Shown here: piece after piece, positions 6,670 to 11,256 of the stretch | Numbering within the stretch: position 1 is the first letter of the stretch | Layout: every line of letters starts with the position of its first letter | Source: Verrucomicrobiota bacterium | GTDB taxonomy: Bacteria > Verrucomicrobiota > Verrucomicrobiae > Opitutales > CG1-02-43-26 | NCBI GenBank assembly: GCA_013289195.1 | Contig: JABDAI010000040.1 | Location: 1-11,256, forward strand | Reading direction: 5' to 3' | DNA: 11,256 nt | Made by a program: the position numbers and the translations under genes | The notes under the pieces: model-generated | The model's database searches: none | What the model saw: the letters and a program-made list of their open reading frames with translations, nothing else | What the model was told of the DNA's origin: nothing

Positions 6670-7731
6670 ATGTTCACTTTACTCATAGCAATGGCTGTCA
6701 CACTCGGAGTTTCTGCGTTATGTTCTATATTGGAAGCGATGCTTTTAAGCACGACTGCATCTGACGTCGAAGCTCTGAAAAAACAGCATCTACGTAAGGG
6801 AAATTTATTAGAACAATTTAAAACGGATATTCAGGAAACAAGTTCTGCTATTCTTGCCTTGAATACGATTGCAAATACTTTAGGCGCAACGGTAGTAGGT
6901 GGATTTGCTATAAAAATTTTTGGCGAAGATACGTTGATTTATTTTTCCTTAGGTATGACTTTTGGAATTCTGCTATTCTCTGAAATCTTGCCCAAAAATA
7001 TTGGTATTCTTTATAAGAAAGAATTAATAGGGTACTTCGTTTATCCCATGTATGCTGTTCGCTTTATTATGCGGCCTATTTCTATTATTGGTCAAAAAAC
7101 TGTTGAAATTTTAATCCATCCGATTAAGCCTTCTCAAGAAAATCATGACACTGAAATCATTCTTTTGGCCGAAAAACGTGCCCAAGAAGGTGTGCTCACA
7201 GAAGATGAACGCAATATGATTTCTAATGCTCTTACTTTGGATGACATTACTGTAAATAAACTAAAAACGCCACGTCAAGTTGTAACCGCTCTTGATGGCA
7301 ATCTTACTTTAAAAGAGATATTCGAAAAATATCCCTCAATCCCTTTCGCACGTCTACCCGTTTATGAAGGTAATTTTGATAATGTCATTGGCATTGTAAG
7401 ACGCCGTGATATGGTAAATACCCAAGATAATCTTAAAGTTAAAGACCTGATGCAGCCTGTTATCTTTATACCTGATGCAGCTACTGCAGCCGTGGCTTTG
7501 CAAAACTTTCTTAAAAATCATCAGCAAGTTGCTGTTACGGTCGATGAATTTGGTTCCACATCTGGGGTCATTAGTATGGAAGATATTTTTGAACATATTC
7601 TTGGACAACAAATTTTTGAAGAAAGTGACGTTGCCATTAACATGCGAGACCTAGCGATGATGAAAAAAAATCTTTCCGAACAACATTCCACGCAATCTGA
7701 ATCCTCAAAGCCATCCAAACCTTTGCCATAG
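6670..7731 (+). CDS. CNNM/DUF21 membrane protein with paired CBS domains
   Basis: The 353-residue protein starts with a DUF21 (CNNM) transmembrane domain. Its helices are at about 1-28, 59-83, 88-107 and 119-141, with the conserved SALCSILEAMLLS (15-27), NTIANTLGA (65-73) and FSEILPK (103-109). A cytoplasmic Bateman module follows: a first CBS near 199-250 (TPRQVVTAL, then LPVYEG-FDNVIGIVRRRDMV) and a second near 257-317 (VAVTVDEFGSTSGVISMEDIFE). Family members such as CorC/MpfA and TlyC-type 'hemolysins' are linked to Mg2+ (or Na+) transport, with nucleotides sensed by the CBS pair. The C-terminal CorC_HlyC domain is absent; a short Ser/Lys-rich tail replaces it. The usual MTPR before the first CBS reads LKTPR. 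The lgt start is 3 nt after its stop. From memory, chlamydiae also have such proteins near lgt. Confidence 0.87.
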   Translation: MFTLLIAMAVTLGVSALCSILEAMLLSTTASDVEALKKQHLRKGNLLEQFKTDIQETSSAILALNTIANTLGATVVGGFAIKIFGEDTLIYFSLGMTFGILLFSEILPKNIGILYKKELIGYFVYPMYAVRFIMRPISIIGQKTVEILIHPIKPSQENHDTEIILLAEKRAQEGVLTEDERNMISNALTLDDITVNKLKTPRQVVTALDGNLTLKEIFEKYPSIPFARLPVYEGNFDNVIGIVRRRDMVNTQDNLKVKDLMQPVIFIPDAATAAVALQNFLKNHQQVAVTVDEFGSTSGVISMEDIFEHILGQQIFEESDVAINMRDLAMMKKNLSEQHSTQSESSKPSKPLP

Positions 7732-7734
7732 TAA

Positions 7735-8574
7735 ATGTTTACTCCTTTCACATTTTTTGCTCATTGGGTTAATAACCTGGACCCCTTTATGATCCACTTT
7801 CCTGAAGGCTCGGTTGTAGATGGCATTCGCTGGTATGGGGTAGCTTATGTTATTAGTTTTTTAATTGCTTTTGGGCTTTTGCATTTTTACTACTTGAAAA
7901 AACGTTCACCCTATAATCCAGATCAACAAACTTCACTGGTTACTGCGGTTATTCTAGGCACTTTAATTGGCGGCCGTTTGGGGTATATGATACTTTACGA
8001 TCTTAATCATTTTTTGCATCATCCTCTTACGTTTTTCAAAGTCAATGAAGGGGGGATGGCGAGTCATGGAGGTATTTTAGGAATTTTCATAGCGATTTTT
8101 TGGTTTTCAAAAAAGACGAAAACTTCATTTTTGGGAATTTGTGACATCATTGCTTCAATTGCCCCGGCTGGTATTTTTCTAGGACGTATTGCAAACTTCA
8201 TTAATGGGGAACTCTGGGGCAAAATAAGTTACGTCCCTTGGGCAGTTATTTTTCCAACAAGTGCTCCGGGATTCCCTATCAAACTCATTCCACCCCGTCA
8301 TCCTTCACAACTTTATGAAGCTTTTTTAGAAGGGTTATTATTATTTATTTATGTTCAAATTCGGTTTTGGATTAAAGGCAAAACTTTACCCAAAGGCCAA
8401 CTTGCAGGTGAATTCTTAATTGGCTATGCGACTATGCGCATCATCTGTGAATTTTTCCGAACACCCGATGCACCGCTCATTTTGCATATAAATCCTGGAC
8501 AGTTTTATTCGATTTTTTTAATTTTGGGCGGAATCGTTCTTATTTATTTTTCTAAAAGGCTCAGTTCGAAGTAA
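7735..8574 (+). CDS. lgt: Phosphatidylglycerol--prolipoprotein diacylglyceryl transferase
   Basis: Lgt moves a diacylglyceryl group from phosphatidylglycerol to the lipobox cysteine of prolipoproteins, the first step of lipoprotein maturation in the inner membrane. The 279 residues match the family (about 260-290). Visible motifs are IRWYGVAYV (31-39), GGRLGYM (79-85), GGMASHGGILG (106-116, with H111 matching E. coli H103), the Lgt signature GRIANFINGELWG (150-162, with R151, N154 and E159), RHPSQLYEA (188-196) and the essential Y231/R235 in GYATMRIICEFFR. Membrane helices run throughout. ATG 7735 is 3 nt after the upstream stop, so translational coupling is likely. No Shine-Dalgarno sequence is visible inside the preceding gene. 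Met19 is an alternative start, but the longer N-terminal form is typical. Confidence 0.96.
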   Translation: MFTPFTFFAHWVNNLDPFMIHFPEGSVVDGIRWYGVAYVISFLIAFGLLHFYYLKKRSPYNPDQQTSLVTAVILGTLIGGRLGYMILYDLNHFLHHPLTFFKVNEGGMASHGGILGIFIAIFWFSKKTKTSFLGICDIIASIAPAGIFLGRIANFINGELWGKISYVPWAVIFPTSAPGFPIKLIPPRHPSQLYEAFLEGLLLFIYVQIRFWIKGKTLPKGQLAGEFLIGYATMRIICEFFRTPDAPLILHINPGQFYSIFLILGGIVLIYFSKRLSSK

Positions 8575-8598
8575 TATCAATTCCCGAAAATAAATAAT

Positions 8599-9050
8599 CT
8601 AATAATCAATATTGCAGAAGACACTCTGAAGTATCTCTTTCGATAAGTTTTTAATAAAACCACAAACCACTTCTTTTAAATCGCTAATTGTTTCGTATAT
8701 TTTATTTTTCAGAATATTCGATTTCATATATTGCCATAATCTTTCTACAGGATTTAGTTCTGGGCTGTATGCTGGTAAATACACTATATGCATATTGTCT
8801 GCCACTTTCAGATCCTTCGATTTATACCAACCAGCACAATCCATAATTATTATCGCTTCTTTTTTTAAGCTTTCCGACATTTCTTCCAGGAATACATCCA
8901 AGCCGTGTTTTACATTTGGGATCATCACGTAAAATCCTCTCCCGTTATTGGGATATAGGGAGCAACGAAACAGTAAAAGCACTTAAGCCTTAATTCCCAA
9001 AAATCCAAAAAATTATATATTACTAACCCCTTGATTGATAATCTCTTTAA
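8599..9050 (-). pseudogene. Frameshifted, truncated IS630-family transposase
   Basis: The intact C-terminal part (from 8982 down to the stop at 8599) carries the last two parts of the DDE catalytic core: IIIMDCAGWYKSKDL with the second Asp, then YLPAYSPELNPVERLW with the catalytic Glu. This is the IS630/Tc1-mariner 'DDE_3' signature. The preceding segment is in another frame. Frame 9152 down to 8925 contains LKRLSIKG and FYCFVAPYIPITGEDF, which matches the family block before 'IPN', and the second frame resumes with YVMIPNVKHG. Restoring one T in the four-T run at 8931-8934 (minus-strand TTTT) would join the two as ITGEDFYVMIPNV. No helix-turn-helix domain or convincing first catalytic Asp remains, so the gene is dead. 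It ends 24 bp from lgt with no recognisable terminal repeat on that side. Confidence 0.82.
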
Positions 9051-9213
9051 GAAATTTCTGTTTATACCTCCAATATAAATTTCTACAATAGATAATGTTC
9101 GATAAATTGCTGGGCATAGGACTTTAGGTCTAAATGGGATTAAAAAAGCCAATTTTAGACTTATTTCTCGCTAATTAGATAGAGTTCTTAGGTTCCATTG
9201 CTCCCTATACCCC
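8950..9213. repeat. 264-bp segment bounded by 22-nt inverted repeats (MITE-like or rearranged IS)
   Basis: Bases 8950-8971 and the reverse complement of 9192-9213 agree at 19 of 22 positions. A perfect 12-nt core, TATAGGGAGCAA, reads inward from both ends (8954-8965 and 9209-9198). Each TAGGG end is preceded by a TA dinucleotide, the target of Tc1/mariner-IS630 transposases. The left arm lies inside the transposase pseudogene, where it encodes part of FVAPYIP. The segment may therefore be a small non-autonomous element, or an inverted duplicate of a transposase fragment. Apart from transposase debris I see no gene in it or in the flank up to 9282. Confidence 0.55.
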
Positions 9214-9282
9214 AAAATCCTACGTCAAAAACTTATTCTCGCATTGGACATACTTTCTGAATCTCAGAAAACTTTTCAAATC

Positions 9283-10992
9283 TTACAATTCAATTTTTAA
9301 GAGTTCTTTCAAAAATAATGCAATCTCCAAATGATTACTTTCAATTGCATATTCTAAAGGAAATTTACCAAAACCATCTTTAATATTTGGATTTGCTCCT
9401 TTATCTAATAATGATTTTATAGCCTCCAAATTACCATTTTTTGCAGCAAGGCCTAAAGGCGTTCTTTTAAATACATCTATCTTATTTGGATCGACACCTT
9501 TTTCTAGCAATAATTTTATAAGATCCAATCGGCTTCTTTGAACAGCTTCTGTTAACCATGATCCAAAATAGGATCCATCATAACAGCAGCCATCAGGATT
9601 AGTACCATTTGCTAAAAAAAACTTTACTATATCGTAATGACCTTCTTTAAAAGCTAAAAATAGAGGTTTATAACAACAATCACCTAAGGCAGCCCCATCA
9701 ATTTTATTCTTTTCAAATAAGAATTTTACAACTTCTAAATGACCATGCTCAGTTGCTTTATTCAGCGCACTATCTGTATCATTATCTTCTTGTTTCGCTA
9801 ACAATAATTTAGAAAAATTCATCAATCCCTGCCTCGAAGCATAATCTAAAAAAGTGATGTTAATACATTTTTGTAATTCTTTCTCATCCTCGCTCGTAAA
9901 TGATTCTGGATCTATTTCTATCCTCTCCATAATAGTAAAATATCTATATATTTCTTCTTCTAATATTTGTTTTTTCTTAATTAATAAAGATCCCAATTTT
10001 GCGGATAGTTTATTATTCAATTTGACATTTATTTTATGCAAATCATTATAACAATCACCTAGCAAATGCAGAATGGTATCATCCCCTATATTGATAATGG
10101 ATTCTATAGCCTTTTTTGCTCCTTTAATATCATTCCAAATATACATGTAGGCTTCTAAATCCAATCCTTCATACCAATACAAACATTCATTTTCCTCATT
10201 CAAACAGTCAAATTCAAATAATGCATAATTAAAATCATTACGCAAAGGATTTATAAGTGAATTATCAAATGCGAAAAAACTTTTGATACCATGGTGATCT
10301 CTAAAATGACGTTTTCTAAGACCAACAAAGTCCATGGCTATTTCGAGTTTAAACCGGTTTTCACTGAATTGTTCGTATTCTTCTAATTCCTTTGAAAATC
10401 CAGAAAGAGGCTTAATGGCAATATATCCGGGCATATCATTCAATAGCGTTACTTCTGATACCCAGGATCCTACTAGTAAATTCATTATTTTGAATGCTAT
10501 ATATTTCAACGCTAACATCACTTCTTTTTCTTTTTTATTCGGATGGTAATACGAACCTCCTATGATGAATTTTTCCTTTTTCTCTTCATTATGTATAAAC
10601 CAAAGATTACCTTCTGAATCTCGATACAAACCTTCTTTATCCTCAGGAATTGTTTTCTCTTTTTTCTTAAAAAAAGCAGATAATTCGGAATCATTTGCAC
10701 TACTTGAGATTTTACCAGCTAAGATATTTTTGTAATAATATTCTTCGAAATCGTCCGCATTCCAGACATTGAAATCTCCAATAAACTTCAATTCTGAAAA
10801 ATTCAAAAAGTTATTAGGTTCACTCTTATCTATTAGTTCTCCACGTAAAGCTGCATCATAATACTCTTGGTCTGAAAGTACTTTATTGGCACAAGATTTT
10901 TTTTGCATTTCTCTATACTCATTAACTTCAGTAGGTTCAGCGAATATTGATAAGCAAGATAGTGATAAGATAACAAGAAATTCAGTCTTCAT
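9283..10992 (-). CDS. Exported ankyrin-repeat protein with uncharacterised N-terminal domain
   Basis: The 569-residue protein opens with a signal peptide (MKTEFLVILSLSCLSIFA, likely cut before EP at 19). The region from about 35 to 375 is not a family I can name with certainty. It has a strand-like GLYRDSEGNLWFIH (121-134), a helix near 153-173 and HFRDHHGIKSFFAFDNSLI (229-247). This weakly resembles the catalytic loop and 'D-x-S' strand of HipA/PI3-4-kinase-like proteins, but the usual metal-binding Asn is not apparent. The C-terminal 190 residues form ankyrin repeats: a degenerate unit near 380-400, then about 407-436, 441-470, 476-506, 509-541 and 543-569 (consensus pieces such as TPLGLAAKNGNLEAIKSLLDKGANPN). 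Ankyrin proteins with export signals in intracellular bacteria often act on host proteins; that role is inferred here. A GGAGG at 11019-11015 lies 22 nt upstream of the ATG, oddly distant. Confidence 0.8.
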   Translation of the reverse strand: MKTEFLVILSLSCLSIFAEPTEVNEYREMQKKSCANKVLSDQEYYDAALRGELIDKSEPNNFLNFSELKFIGDFNVWNADDFEEYYYKNILAGKISSSANDSELSAFFKKKEKTIPEDKEGLYRDSEGNLWFIHNEEKKEKFIIGGSYYHPNKKEKEVMLALKYIAFKIMNLLVGSWVSEVTLLNDMPGYIAIKPLSGFSKELEEYEQFSENRFKLEIAMDFVGLRKRHFRDHHGIKSFFAFDNSLINPLRNDFNYALFEFDCLNEENECLYWYEGLDLEAYMYIWNDIKGAKKAIESIINIGDDTILHLLGDCYNDLHKINVKLNNKLSAKLGSLLIKKKQILEEEIYRYFTIMERIEIDPESFTSEDEKELQKCINITFLDYASRQGLMNFSKLLLAKQEDNDTDSALNKATEHGHLEVVKFLFEKNKIDGAALGDCCYKPLFLAFKEGHYDIVKFFLANGTNPDGCCYDGSYFGSWLTEAVQRSRLDLIKLLLEKGVDPNKIDVFKRTPLGLAAKNGNLEAIKSLLDKGANPNIKDGFGKFPLEYAIESNHLEIALFLKELLKIEL

Positions 10993-11256
10993 AATAAAAG
11001 TAAAAATGAAAAATCCTCCAAAGAATTTCTTCTATTTTCAAAAAAAATTAAATCTTGTAAAGATTTATTTGATTTTTTTAATCTCAAGCTAGAATCCTCA
11101 GAGCATTGACCGATACTGTAATATCTTAAGAAATAAAAAGTTTCTACTTTTCCCATGATAATTGCCGTTGGCAACAGAATATTAAGTATATCTGAGAACT
11201 TTCCAAAATATCAAAAAACTAAAGGTTTTATGAAATTTCTGAAGATAACATTATCT
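10993..11256. other. Region upstream of the ankyrin gene, no supported gene
   Basis: These 264 bases hold the leader and promoter region of the minus-strand ankyrin gene. A 61-codon minus-strand frame (11174 to 10989, TTG start, ending in an ATGA overlap with the ankyrin ATG) shows no recognisable domain and I do not call it. A short perfect inverted repeat, TTGCC-GTT-GGCAA, is at 11162-11174. No -35/-10 pair is convincing. Confidence 0.3.

Noticed and set aside
8579..9004. Direct repeat AATTCCC(G/A)AAAAT at 8579-8591 and 8992-9004 as a target-site duplication of the IS
   Set aside because: It is 13 nt with one mismatch and A-rich. IS630 elements duplicate TA only, and the two copies do not flank a complete element.
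10989..11174. 61-codon minus-strand frame overlapping the ankyrin start by ATGA
   Set aside because: It needs a TTG start, has no domain or hydrophobic pattern of note and has no ribosome binding site. The overlap is suggestive but can arise by chance.
11162..11174. Palindrome TTGCC-GTT-GGCAA as an operator
   Set aside because: The stem is only 5 bp, there is a single copy, and no mapped promoter or regulator gene lies nearby.

Overview
This AT-rich window carries nine intact or near-intact genes plus one decayed insertion sequence. The gene content suggests an obligate intracellular or host-associated bacterium. The clues are a PVC-type phosphoglucosamine mutase, an Lgt gene next to a DUF21/CBS gene, a secreted PAF-acetylhydrolase-like enzyme, an exported ankyrin-repeat protein, IS630 debris and very weak Shine-Dalgarno use. 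A chlamydia-like (Parachlamydiaceae-type) environmental chlamydia is my best guess. This is inference from gene content and recalled neighbourhoods. A gammaproteobacterial intracellular lineage such as Legionella-like bacteria is the main alternative.

Layout. Positions 82-2951 (+) form a co-oriented block: a minimal MscS-type channel, a DUF1003 membrane protein, a retropepsin-like 'ATP-dependent zinc protease' (RimB-like, PF05618) and RimK, an ATP-grasp ligase that adds glutamates to ribosomal protein S6. The protease and RimK probably form one functional module. Positions 3206-5146 (-) hold glmM and, 3 nt downstream, a small membrane-anchored TPR protein. A divergent intergenic region with an extended -10 element for glmM separates this pair from a secreted alpha/beta hydrolase (5320-6498, +). 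Positions 6670-8574 (+) are a tightly coupled pair: a CNNM/DUF21-CBS membrane protein and lgt (prolipoprotein diacylglyceryl transferase), with only 3 nt between them.

From 8599 to the end the window becomes accessory. It holds a frameshifted, N-terminally eroded IS630-family transposase (-). Overlapping this is a 264-bp segment bounded by near-perfect 22-nt inverted repeats with TA-flanked ends. Last comes a 569-residue exported protein with 5-6 C-terminal ankyrin repeats and an N-terminal region that faintly resembles a HipA/PI3-4-kinase fold (-).

The housekeeping genes cover cell-envelope work: GlmM supplies glucosamine-1-phosphate for peptidoglycan or LPS precursors, Lgt lipidates lipoproteins, and MscS and CNNM handle ions. 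RimK tunes ribosomes. The hydrolase and the ankyrin protein are the candidates for interaction with a host. I found no tRNA, rRNA, CRISPR array or convincing rho-independent terminator.
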